The notes beneath the pieces are model-generated. The model made no database searches. It had not been told where the DNA came from and saw nothing but the letters and a program-made list of their open reading frames with translations. DNA of 5,957 nt from contig DAHVFI010000170.1 in NCBI GenBank assembly GCA_027317045.1, forward strand, positions 1-5,957, written 5' to 3'. Below are positions 1 to 5,957 of the stretch, one piece after another. The stretch comes from Gammaproteobacteria bacterium (GTDB lineage Bacteria; Pseudomonadota; Gammaproteobacteria; Natronospirales; REEB76). Both the position numbers and the translations under genes were made by a program. Each line of letters begins with the position of its first letter. Position 1 is the first letter of the stretch.

Positions 1-1492
1 CCACCAATTGCTTATCCTCTGCGATTGCGGGATGCACCAGCTCGAAAGCTTTCACCGCCTCCTTGCCTAGATGCATTTGCGTATAGGCGAAAGCGAGATA
101 GAACGCGGCACCAATCGCACGCGGCGAGAGCCGGTTTGCCGCCTGTGCCGCCGCCGCCATTCGCGGCCAGTCTCCCAATTTCTGATACAACCCGGCGAGG
201 TTGAATTGCGCGAGCACGGAGTCGGGGTCGAGCAATGCACCTTCTTGAGTCTGGGCAAGCGCCTGCCTGAGCGGCAGTACGGTGGCGTATAACACGTGTG
301 CGATCGCGTTGCTGGGATCGATCGTCAACGCCTGCTGATATTCTGCCTTGGCTTGAGCACTTTGGCGGCGTTCCAAAGCATCCGCATTTCCCAACTCAAG
401 CAGAGCATGGACGTTGTGCGGATCCAGCGCCAGCGCCTTGTGCGCCGCCGCGCGGATTTTCGGCAGGGCTTCCTTCGCGGGCAATGTTGACATTAGTGTC
501 AACTGCAGCCAAGTGGCAGACAGGCTGGACCAAGCGTCGGCGTAATTCGGGTCCAGTTTCAAGGCCTGTTGAAAGTAGTTCTGTGCAATCTGCGCATCTG
601 TAGCAGTCGTAAGATTTAATGCGCTCATGCCCTTGAGGTACAGTTCGTGCGCCTGTGGGTTCAGCGTCGGCGCGGCCTGCATGCTGGCGAACTTGACCTT
701 GAGCGCTCCCGCGATCGAACCGGTGATCTTGTCCTGCACCGCAAAGATGTTCTTGAGCGTGGCGTCGTAATACGCCGACCACAGTTGCCGGCCGCTGACG
801 GTGCTGACCAGTTCTGCCGAGACCCGCACCGACTCGCCTTCGCGCTCGATGCTGCCGCCCAGCACGTGTGCAACGTCCAGCGCCTTGCCGATTTGCTGCG
901 GCGTTTGCTTGCCGTTGGCGTACTTGGACGCGGTTTCCCATGCGATCACGGTGAGGCCGGTGTTCTGACCGAGCGCGTCGGTCAACTCCTCGGTGATGCC
1001 GTTGCTGAAATACGCCTGCTTGGCATCGCCGGACAGGTTGGTGAACGGCAGCACCACCAGCGTGTCGGCGGGCGGGTTGAAAACGGGCGCGGCCGGTCCA
1101 GCCGTGTTCCTGGCGGCCGCTTGCTCGGCGAGCATGCGTGCCTCATGGCGCTCGGCGAGCTTCCAGCCATAGAATCCCGAGAACACCATGGCAATCACCA
1201 CCGCAACCGACAGCGTCGCGCCAAGCTTCCAGTGGAGCTTCTGCCAGGACGTATAATTGGCCGGGTCTTTCGGCTTGATCAGCATCCAGGCCAGCACCAG
1301 CGCCACCGGGAAACCGGCCAGCAGGATGATGATGACGGCCGGCAGCGCCGGCGCCATGCCGAAGGCCGGCAAGGCGCGGCTGGCGAGCTGGATCAGGAAG
1401 CCGGCGACCAGCGCATAGCCGATCGCCACCTGATACATGTGATGCTGTTTGAGACGCGCAAAGATACCCGGCGTGGCGTCTGTGGTTTGCAT
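1..1492 (-). CDS. Membrane-anchored TolB-like/TPR protein, partial (C-terminus beyond the left edge)
   Basis: The frame is open for 497 codons from ATG at 1492 to the window edge, so the C-terminus is missing. Residues 1-20 are a short cytosolic leader. Three hydrophobic helices lie at about 22-46, 48-71 and 89-111; the paired first two, with the LPAFG turn at 41-45, match the N-terminus of a widespread proteobacterial family often labelled adenylate cyclase or TPR protein. Residues 144-268 form a TolB/FlgO-like domain, with LVVLPFTNLSGD at 145-156, YFSNGITEEL at 161-170 and a VLGGSI strand near 210-215. From about 280 onward come five or six TPR units, recognisable by repeated A-L-x-L/I-D-P ends at 315, 358, 393 and 423; the 395-423 unit is short and degenerate. 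No cyclase or DNA-binding domain precedes the helices. An in-frame TAG lies 11 codons upstream with no ATG between, which fixes the start; an AGGGG ribosome-binding match lies 11 bases before it. A protein-interaction or signalling role is inferred; the ligand is unknown. Confidence 0.85.
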   Translation of the reverse strand, partial: MQTTDATPGIFARLKQHHMYQVAIGYALVAGFLIQLASRALPAFGMAPALPAVIIILLAGFPVALVLAWMLIKPKDPANYTSWQKLHWKLGATLSVAVVIAMVFSGFYGWKLAERHEARMLAEQAAARNTAGPAAPVFNPPADTLVVLPFTNLSGDAKQAYFSNGITEELTDALGQNTGLTVIAWETASKYANGKQTPQQIGKALDVAHVLGGSIEREGESVRVSAELVSTVSGRQLWSAYYDATLKNIFAVQDKITGSIAGALKVKFASMQAAPTLNPQAHELYLKGMSALNLTTATDAQIAQNYFQQALKLDPNYADAWSSLSATWLQLTLMSTLPAKEALPKIRAAAHKALALDPHNVHALLELGNADALERRQSAQAKAEYQQALTIDPSNAIAHVLYATVLPLRQALAQTQEGALLDPDSVLAQFNLAGLYQKLGDWPRMAAAAQAANRLSPRAIGAAFYLAFAYTQMHLGKEAVKAFELVHPAIAEDKQLV

Positions 1493-1686
1493 GAATGGCT
1501 GTGCCCCTGCGAGGGCTATAGCCTAGCGCAAAGGTGGGCGGTGCGCAGCCGGTCCAGAGACAGGCCGGTGCCAACCGAGGCTCGGCCCGCGGCTCCACGC
1601 CAGAGACGCAGCGCCGGTCTTGAGCGGGTCGAAAGGCGCGGGGCGAGCCCTGCTTTCCAGGCCAGCGGGCGTATTTCTGGCATAAA
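1493..1686. other. Divergent intergenic region between the TolB/TPR gene and csiV
   Basis: This 194-base GC-rich stretch separates two divergently transcribed genes and must hold the promoters of both unless either is read from further away. I see no convincing paired -35 and -10 sites on either strand. An AT-rich CATAAAAT sits at 1681-1688, directly at the csiV ATG; it could act as a -10 only if csiV starts at the downstream GTG at 1717. No RNA gene or additional protein is apparent. Confidence 0.5.
1514..1523. repeat. Perfect 10-bp palindrome GGCTATAGCC
   Basis: The sequence GGCTATAGCC is fully self-complementary and ends 22 bases upstream of the minus-strand ATG at 1492. On the minus strand its TATAGC core could serve as a -10 element with a start near the ribosome-binding match, but no -35 lies at the right distance. 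It could equally be a dimeric operator site or chance; a single 10-bp palindrome is weak evidence. Confidence 0.25.
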
Positions 1687-2427
1687 ATGAACGCCCGACA
1701 GCACAAAGATATTCCCGTGAAACCGCTAAACCCTGTCTTGTTGCTCACTGCCCTGCTGCTGGCACCGCTGCACGCCGTGGCGGCGGGGACACCCGCGGGC
1801 AGCCCACCGATGCCCAACTGGTACGATGTGGAACTCATCGTATTCGGTTATACCGACCCCAGCGCCGGCTCCCTGGAAACCTGGCCAGTAAACCCCGGTA
1901 TGCCCGATTGGAGCAGCGCCGTACCCCTAACTCCGAACGGCAGCGGGCTACCCTATATGCAGCTTGCGCCCTCCGGCTTCCAACTCGCGGGTGATTGGCG
2001 GAAACTCGCGCATGCTTCCGGCTACCAACCTCTGCTGCAGGTAGCCTGGACTCAACCGGCCATCGATCGTGCCAGCGCCCCCTTCGTGCGCATCGGCGTG
2101 CCACCGCCGGCTGCACCCGCCGCCGGCACCTCCTCAGCCCCTGCCGCTGCAACCAGCGCCGCACCCGGCACACCGGTCTATGGCACCGCCAGACTCAGTA
2201 CCACCGGCCCTTACCTGCATTTCGATTTGGATCTGGTTTATCGCGGCGCACCGGCGAAAGTCAGCATACCCGATGCTTCGCAACCACCCGCATCGGGAAA
2301 TGTCGCGCCGCTGTTCCAGTGGTACCGGCTGACACAGGATCGACGCATCGATGCCGGTAAACTGAATTATTTCGATCAGCCTTTGTTTGGAGTACTGTTG
2401 CTGGTGACGCCAAGCAAAGGGCAATAA
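1687..2427 (+). CDS. csiV: CsiV-family exported peptidoglycan-associated protein
   Basis: This 246-residue protein has a signal peptide: a hydrophobic core at about 17-32 (VLLLTALLLAPLHAVA) with a likely AxA-type cut near 33. The mature part opens with WYDVELIVF at 45-53, the hallmark of the CsiV family, continues with a Trp/Pro-rich region, and ends with the family's closing block: Y213-R214-L215, then a basic turn and KLNYFDQPLFGVLLLV at 225-240. Residues 156-176 carry another family-like strand pair (GTARLSTTGPYLHFDLDL). A Pro/Ala/Ser linker at about 129-153 divides the protein. In Vibrio cholerae CsiV binds peptidoglycan and promotes PBP1A activity through LpoA; the same role here is inference. 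ATG 1687 has no good ribosome binding site. GTG at 1717 would give a more compact signal peptide starting at residue 11 and has a weak AAAG upstream, so either start is possible. The gene is divergent from the TolB/TPR gene and convergent with nagZ. Confidence 0.8.
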   Translation: MNARQHKDIPVKPLNPVLLLTALLLAPLHAVAAGTPAGSPPMPNWYDVELIVFGYTDPSAGSLETWPVNPGMPDWSSAVPLTPNGSGLPYMQLAPSGFQLAGDWRKLAHASGYQPLLQVAWTQPAIDRASAPFVRIGVPPPAAPAAGTSSAPAAATSAAPGTPVYGTARLSTTGPYLHFDLDLVYRGAPAKVSIPDASQPPASGNVAPLFQWYRLTQDRRIDAGKLNYFDQPLFGVLLLVTPSKGQ

Positions 2428-2440
2428 TCATTCCGGTTAT

Positions 2441-2488
2441 GCTGGCAAATGCTCTTGCAGCGCCTCAAATATCCTGCCAGCCGCGCTG
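2441..2488. repeat. Two interlocking inverted repeats in the csiV/nagZ convergent gap
   Basis: GCTGGCA at 2441-2447 pairs with TGCCAGC at 2475-2481 (7 bp, 27-base loop). CAGCGC at 2458-2463 pairs with GCGCTG at 2483-2488 (6 bp, 19-base loop). The second 5' arm lies inside the first loop and its partner outside, so the hairpins are either alternatives or pseudoknotted. There is no adjacent T-tract on either strand, so this is not a classical intrinsic terminator. Its position between two convergent stop codons makes a bidirectional 3'-end role possible but unproven. Confidence 0.3.
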
Positions 2489-2494
2489 AAACGG

Positions 2495-3541
2495 TCAGAT
2501 TTCCAATTTAAAGTCGCTACCGGCGTAATGGCGTTCAAGGGCGGCGCGTGCCTCGCGCCATTCACGGCTGGAATGCAACTCTTTCCAGGAAATCTCCTTA
2601 CGGCTGCGGAGCCGTGACAAACGCCATTGACTCATGGGGTTTTTATAACCACCCATGGCCTGAATGATGCTGATCACGCCACTGCGGCTGTTGCACACAG
2701 GCAGCATGTCACAACCTGCATCCAGCGCCGCTAGGGCTCGCTTCACATAATCGCCGGCACCGGCGGCGCCACGCATGCTCAGATCGTCGCAAAAAACGAC
2801 ACCTTCAAAGCCAAGACGCCTGCGCAGCTCGCTCTCCACCCAGCGCTGTGAAAGGCTTGCGGGTTGCGCATTCACGACCGGATAAACCACATGCGCCATC
2901 ATGACTGCCGCCAATTCGAGGCGGATGAGACGCTCGTAAGGTTTGAGATCATGATGGCGGATATCCTCCAGCGACCTCCCATCCACCGGTAATAGATGAT
3001 GGGAATCCCCGCGCACCGCTCCGTGACCGGGAAAATGTTTGGCCGTAGCCGCCATACCTGCGCGTCGCATGCCGAGAACCCACGCGCGTCCCAACTCACC
3101 CACCACCTCCGCTGCATGATGGAAAGCCCGATCCCCGATCACGCTGCTTACACCGTGATCCAGGTCCAGCACCGGCGCGAAACTGATATCCACCCCCACT
3201 GCGCGCAGTTCAGCCGCCATAAGCCAGCTACTGCTTTCGGCAAGCCTACAGCTCATATTTGCGTCTTGATCGTGAAGTTGCCCAAACAATCGCGCCGGCG
3301 GCAGCAGAGTGAAGCCATCACGAAAACGCTGCACGCGGCCACCTTCCTGATCTACCGCCACCAGCAGTGGCGGTATGCGCAGAGCGTGAATGTTCTTAAT
3401 CAATGCAGTGAGTTGATCGGGGTCCCTGTAATTGCGAGTAAAGAGAATGATACCGCCCACCAACGGATGATTCAGAAGTTCCCGATCTACGCTTGTGAGT
3501 TCAGTTCCAGCAACATCTACCATCAGTGGACCGATGCTCAT
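2495..3541 (-). CDS. nagZ: Beta-N-acetylglucosaminidase NagZ (EC 3.2.1.52)
   Basis: This 348-residue protein is a full-length single-domain glycoside hydrolase family 3 enzyme (E. coli NagZ has 341). It removes GlcNAc from GlcNAc-1,6-anhydro-MurNAc and its peptides in the cytosol, a step in peptidoglycan recycling whose product is the inducer of AmpC beta-lactamase where ampR is present. Visible signatures are the N-terminal GPLMVDVAGTEL block (4-15), VDQEGGRVQRF (63-73), KHFPGHG (168-174), the flexible-loop DSH at 179-181 whose His181 is the expected acid/base residue, and CDDLSM (251-256), where Asp252 aligns with the family nucleophile. All catalytic positions are present and there is no signal peptide, as expected for a cytosolic enzyme. 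ATG 3541 overlaps the rlmD stop by four bases, so translation is probably coupled. It is the last gene of the minus-strand unit and converges on csiV. Confidence 0.97.
   Translation of the reverse strand: MSIGPLMVDVAGTELTSVDRELLNHPLVGGIILFTRNYRDPDQLTALIKNIHALRIPPLLVAVDQEGGRVQRFRDGFTLLPPARLFGQLHDQDANMSCRLAESSSWLMAAELRAVGVDISFAPVLDLDHGVSSVIGDRAFHHAAEVVGELGRAWVLGMRRAGMAATAKHFPGHGAVRGDSHHLLPVDGRSLEDIRHHDLKPYERLIRLELAAVMMAHVVYPVVNAQPASLSQRWVESELRRRLGFEGVVFCDDLSMRGAAGAGDYVKRALAALDAGCDMLPVCNSRSGVISIIQAMGGYKNPMSQWRLSRLRSRKEISWKELHSSREWREARAALERHYAGSDFKLEI
3538..3541 (-). promoter_or_regulatory. ATGA stop/start overlap joining rlmD and nagZ
   Basis: The nagZ ATG (3541-3539) and the rlmD TGA (3540-3538) share bases. 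A G-rich run, GGGGG, lies about six bases before the ATG inside the rlmD end and can serve as a weak ribosome binding site. This arrangement usually reflects translational coupling by terminating ribosomes. Confidence 0.75.
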
Positions 3542-4884
3542 GCCGAACCCCCGGCATGCACGAATACGGCCATGGATTCCACATGGGCGGTGTGCGGAAA
3601 CATATCCAATACCCCGGCCGACAGTAATTGATAGCCGCGAGCATGCACCAGAAAACCGGCATCACGCGCCAAGGTCGCTGGATGACAGGAGATATATACG
3701 ATGCGTTGCGGCAATTTGCTGCCAAAGCCTGTGAGTATTTCACGGGCTCCAGCTCGGGGTGGGTCCAACAGCAGGCGATCATAGGGTAACTGCCGCCATA
3801 CGACATCGTTTTGGTCCTCAAATAAATCTGCCCGATAAAAGCTGATATTTGTCAGACCATTGCGTTCGGCATTGGCGCGAGCCCGGAGTACTAATCCCGG
3901 TTCGCTTTCGATACCTACCACCGCATTTGAAACCCTCGCCAGCGGCAGGGTGAAATTGCCTAGGCCGCAGAACAGGTCCAGCACGCGATGTTGCCGCTTT
4001 ATTTGCAACTCTTCTATGGCGCGCTTCACCAGCTGCCGGTCGATTTCGCCGTTTATTTGGATGAAATCGGTGGGCTCAAAAGCGATCTCTACATTCCAGT
4101 CTGGCAGACTGTAACTCAGGCTTGTGCGTTCTGTGCCGAGTGGAATAGTGCTGCCTCGCTTGTCTGGCTGTAGATAGAAATGCAAATCATGAGTCTGCTC
4201 GAATTCAGATAGTTTTATACGATCCATCCTGTCAGGTTGCGACAAAATACGCAGTACCAGTATGGTCGCGTTCTCCCCCACGGCGACCTCGATCTGAGAA
4301 ATTCGTTCGGCGATGGTAAGTTTACCTATCAACATAGCAAGAGATTCGATCAGATCCCCGATTTTCGGGTGTAAGGTTTCGCAGCGCCGTATGTTGGCAA
4401 CGCGCTTACTGTGTTGCTCCACAAAACCCACGTGTACTTGCTCCGGCGAAGGCCCCCGGTGTACCGAAAGGCGTGCGTGCCGCCGATACCCCCACACAGG
4501 ACCGGTAAGCGGCGGTAGTATTGCCTGCGGTTGTACGTAACCGATGCGTTTCAGGTTATCAAGCAGGGTTTGTTGTTTTGATGTTATCTGTGCGGCTGGG
4601 GCAAGATGTTGCAGGGCACAGCCGCCACAGACGCCGAAATGCTCACAATGAGGCGGCACACGCTCAATCGATTTGTTATGGATACCCAGCAGGCGGGCTT
4701 CATCGTACTCACGCCGGCGGCGAACTATGTGCAAGTCCACGTCCTCTCCAGGCAGCGCCCCCTCGATAAACACGGCCTTGCCGTTGATGCAGATAATGCC
4801 GCGTCCGTCATGAGATAGGGCTTCCACATGCCCCCGGGATACGGGGTTAAGCGCACCGCCCCGCACAATCTGCCGCAAACCCAT
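3538..4884 (-). CDS. rlmD: 23S rRNA (uracil-1939-C5)-methyltransferase RlmD (EC 2.1.1.190)
   Basis: This 448-residue protein is a complete member of the TrmA/RlmD class (E. coli RlmD has 433). It uses S-adenosylmethionine to make m5U at position 1939 of 23S rRNA. In order: an N-terminal TRAM RNA-binding domain (about 11-68, with HDGRG and ALPGE motifs); four cysteines for a [4Fe-4S] cluster at C80, C86, C89 and C168, spaced as in the E. coli enzyme; a central RNA-binding segment; and the Rossmann methyltransferase domain with LDLFCGLGNFTL (302-313) for cofactor binding, LLDPPRAG (372-379), catalytic Cys400 in ISCHPATLARD and general-base Glu436 in HVES. A TTG codon at 4887 is in frame, but ATG 4884 forms a TGATG junction with the upstream stop and is the better start. 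The conserved cluster and the DPPR context separate RlmD from TrmA and from the related RlmC; RlmC is the main alternative but is normally shorter and lacks the TRAM domain. Confidence 0.96.
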   Translation of the reverse strand: MGLRQIVRGGALNPVSRGHVEALSHDGRGIICINGKAVFIEGALPGEDVDLHIVRRRREYDEARLLGIHNKSIERVPPHCEHFGVCGGCALQHLAPAAQITSKQQTLLDNLKRIGYVQPQAILPPLTGPVWGYRRHARLSVHRGPSPEQVHVGFVEQHSKRVANIRRCETLHPKIGDLIESLAMLIGKLTIAERISQIEVAVGENATILVLRILSQPDRMDRIKLSEFEQTHDLHFYLQPDKRGSTIPLGTERTSLSYSLPDWNVEIAFEPTDFIQINGEIDRQLVKRAIEELQIKRQHRVLDLFCGLGNFTLPLARVSNAVVGIESEPGLVLRARANAERNGLTNISFYRADLFEDQNDVVWRQLPYDRLLLDPPRAGAREILTGFGSKLPQRIVYISCHPATLARDAGFLVHARGYQLLSAGVLDMFPHTAHVESMAVFVHAGGSA

Positions 4885-4886
4885 CA
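4882..4886 (-). promoter_or_regulatory. TGATG stop/start overlap joining the exonuclease gene and rlmD
   Basis: The exonuclease stop TGA (4886-4884) shares its last base with the rlmD ATG (4884-4882). Only a weak purine run, GGCGGG, precedes it. The junction argues for coupled translation and supports ATG 4884 over the in-frame TTG at 4887. Confidence 0.75.
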
Positions 4887-5681
4887 AGCACCCGCCGGCT
4901 GATCAAATGCGGGGGACCACGCAGCCAAGAACTCATTGAGGTGCGGCTTGTTCGCATGAGTGAGCGCCTTTCGTACCCGTGCGCATTCATCGAGGTAGCG
5001 GCTCTGTTCAAGTCGGCCGCGCATCAATTCAAAACGCAGATATATAAGGTAGGTATTAAGCGTATCGGTCTCGCAGTAATCGCGGATACGCTCGATCTCA
5101 CCAGCCAAATACGCATCCCAGACTTTGCTGCCATGCATACCCAGTTTTCCGGGCAACCCCAGCATCTGGGCGATCTCGTCCAGCGGCGCGGCGGCGCGCA
5201 ACTGAAATCCGGCAAGTACATCCATGAGATCAGTGTGACGCCAATGGAAGCGGGACAGGTAATTGTTGTAGCGGAAGCCGGTCTCGGTTTCGCCCGTTTC
5301 CCAATAGCGGGGAGCGATGATGCCATGCCGCAAAGCCCGGTAATGCAGCACCGGCAGGTCGAACCCACCACCGTTCCAGGAAACCAGGTCGGGCGTGAAT
5401 TTTTCGATGCCTTCGTAGAAGCGGTTGATAATTTCCGCCTCGCCGGATTCCGGTACGCCCAAGGTCCAAAGCTTGAAATCATCGCCTCGTCGCAGGGCAA
5501 TTGAAATCGCCGTGATGCGGTGCAAATGCAGCGGCAAGAATTCACTGCCACCAGTTTCCTGACGACGTTGCTGGAACATGGCGCGCGCCGTGTCCTCATC
5601 CGACAGGCCTGTAAGCCCGTACAGGCGCCGGCCAGCCTCCACATCCGGAATGGTCTCGATATCGAAGGCCAGAACGTTCAT
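4884..5681 (-). CDS. Predicted PolB-like 3'-5' exonuclease (DEDDy family)
   Basis: This 265-residue protein is a stand-alone nuclease related to the proofreading domain of family-B DNA polymerases (the DNA_pol_B_exo2 group); no polymerase domain follows. The DEDDy metal-binding set is complete: Exo I FDIET with Asp7 and Glu9, Exo II SWNGGGFDLPVL with Asn103 and Asp108, and Exo III YCETD with Tyr202 and Asp206. Further family features are HRITAISIAL (54-63), the YLSRFHWRHTDLMD segment (141-154) and LPGKLGMHGSKVWD (176-189). It probably degrades single-stranded DNA or RNA ends in the cytosol; the true substrate is not established for this family as far as I know. ATG 5681 is chosen because the protein then begins with MNVLAFDIET, as family members normally do, and AAGGTGG lies just upstream. 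The frame stays open upstream to the window edge, so a longer product cannot be excluded, but that extension shows no recognisable domain. It is the first gene of the unit with rlmD and nagZ. Confidence 0.9.
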   Translation of the reverse strand: MNVLAFDIETIPDVEAGRRLYGLTGLSDEDTARAMFQQRRQETGGSEFLPLHLHRITAISIALRRGDDFKLWTLGVPESGEAEIINRFYEGIEKFTPDLVSWNGGGFDLPVLHYRALRHGIIAPRYWETGETETGFRYNNYLSRFHWRHTDLMDVLAGFQLRAAAPLDEIAQMLGLPGKLGMHGSKVWDAYLAGEIERIRDYCETDTLNTYLIYLRFELMRGRLEQSRYLDECARVRKALTHANKPHLNEFLAAWSPAFDQPAGA

Positions 5682-5684
5682 ACG

Positions 5685-5691
5685 CCACCTT
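5685..5691 (-). promoter_or_regulatory. Ribosome binding site AAGGTGG of the exonuclease gene
   Basis: On the minus strand AAGGTGG ends three bases before ATG 5681, placing AAGG six bases upstream. It is the best Shine-Dalgarno match in the minus-strand unit and supports initiation at 5681 rather than in the long open stretch further upstream. Confidence 0.65.
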
Positions 5692-5706
5692 GCAGCCGGG
5701 ACTCGC

Positions 5707-5715
5707 AGTGTAGCA
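5707..5715 (-). promoter_or_regulatory. Candidate extended -10 promoter for the exonuclease-rlmD-nagZ unit
   Basis: The minus strand reads TGCTACACT, a TG-N extended -10 with a 4/6 hexamer. Transcription would begin near 5700, giving a leader of about 20 bases that just contains the ribosome binding site. No good -35 lies 16-18 bases upstream, though extended -10 promoters tolerate that. The assignment rests on sequence pattern and position only. Confidence 0.35.
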
Positions 5716-5957
5716 AACCCAATGGCAATAGGTCGAAACCTTTGACCGCTACGGAGAAAAGCCGCACCATAACGGTTCCATAAAACCAATATCCCCACAT
5801 GCGGAATCATGGACATACACTCACACGCATCCGATCGCCATACCGTTTGCGGCAGCACGCCTGATCGACGGTGAATTGCATAATGATGCGGGTCAAACGC
5901 ACTTCGTGGAACAGCCTTCCATGCTAAAAGGCGGCCGATATTGCCGAATCCAGCGGG

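Larger units (their letters stand above)
5682..5957. other. Upstream region with no supported gene
   Basis: Apart from the ribosome binding site and candidate promoter near its left end, this 276-base stretch holds nothing I can identify. The minus-strand frame of the exonuclease is open throughout, giving 92 codons without a stop, but the translation looks unlike a conserved protein. On the plus strand one frame is open across the right part and contains ATG 5921, with too little sequence to judge. No tRNA or clear terminator is seen. Confidence 0.5.

Noticed and set aside
647..1690. Plus-strand frame of 347 codons
   Set aside because: It is antisense to the TolB/TPR gene, is rich in Arg, His and Gly as expected for a shadow of a GC-rich gene, and shows no domain.
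1143..1838. Minus-strand frame of 231 codons spanning the intergenic region
   Set aside because: It overlaps both the TolB/TPR gene in another frame and the csiV start, and its translation has no recognisable motif.
2441..2481. Intrinsic terminator for csiV or nagZ
   Set aside because: The stem is 7 bp with a 27-base loop and has no following T-tract on either strand.
2439..2489. Sixteen-residue plus-strand ORF in the csiV/nagZ gap
   Set aside because: There is no ribosome binding site, and the length is within chance expectation.
2996..3631. Plus-strand frame of 211 codons
   Set aside because: It lies antisense to nagZ and the end of rlmD, both of which have intact catalytic motifs.
4941..5504. 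Plus-strand frame of 187 codons
   Set aside because: It is antisense to the exonuclease gene and carries no domain signature.
5809..5874. Twenty-one-residue plus-strand ORF beginning MDIHSHA
   Set aside because: It has no ribosome binding site or recognisable similarity, and chance explains the length.
5921..5957. Possible plus-strand gene start at ATG 5921 running off the right edge
   Set aside because: Only twelve codons are visible, with a weak upstream purine run; there is too little to call.

Overview
The window reads as a chromosomal segment of a gammaproteobacterium of moderate to high GC content. The main pointer is a CsiV-type protein, a family known mostly from Gammaproteobacteria; NagZ, RlmD and the PolB-like exonuclease fit but are less specific. 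The species cannot be named from this sequence. I found no mobile element, CRISPR array, tRNA or rRNA.

Layout from left to right. (1) Positions 1-1492, minus strand: the first 497 residues of a membrane-anchored protein with three predicted transmembrane helices, a TolB/FlgO-like domain and a run of tetratricopeptide repeats. It runs off the left edge without a stop. (2) Positions 1493-1686: a GC-rich divergent intergenic region with a 10-bp palindrome. (3) Positions 1687-2427, plus strand: an exported CsiV-family protein. (4) Positions 2428-2494: a short convergent gap with two overlapping inverted repeats. (5) Positions 5681 down to 2495, minus strand: a tightly packed three-gene unit made of a DEDDy 3'-5' exonuclease, the 23S rRNA m5U1939 methyltransferase RlmD and the muropeptide-recycling glucosaminidase NagZ. 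Successive genes overlap by 1 base (TGATG) and 4 bases (ATGA). A candidate extended -10 promoter and a clear ribosome binding site precede the exonuclease. (6) Positions 5682-5957: upstream region with no gene I can support.

The three minus-strand genes are almost certainly cotranscribed and translationally coupled, although their products act in nucleic-acid processing, ribosome modification and cell-wall recycling. The convergent csiV and nagZ genes both concern peptidoglycan: CsiV proteins act in the periplasm on synthesis, NagZ acts in the cytosol on turnover products. The TolB-like/TPR protein is probably a scaffold or sensor at the inner membrane; its partner is unknown.

I do not see a convincing new system. 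The items most worth a second look are the operon composition, the truncated membrane TolB/TPR protein, the csiV neighbourhood, and the reading frame that stays open from the exonuclease start to the right edge.
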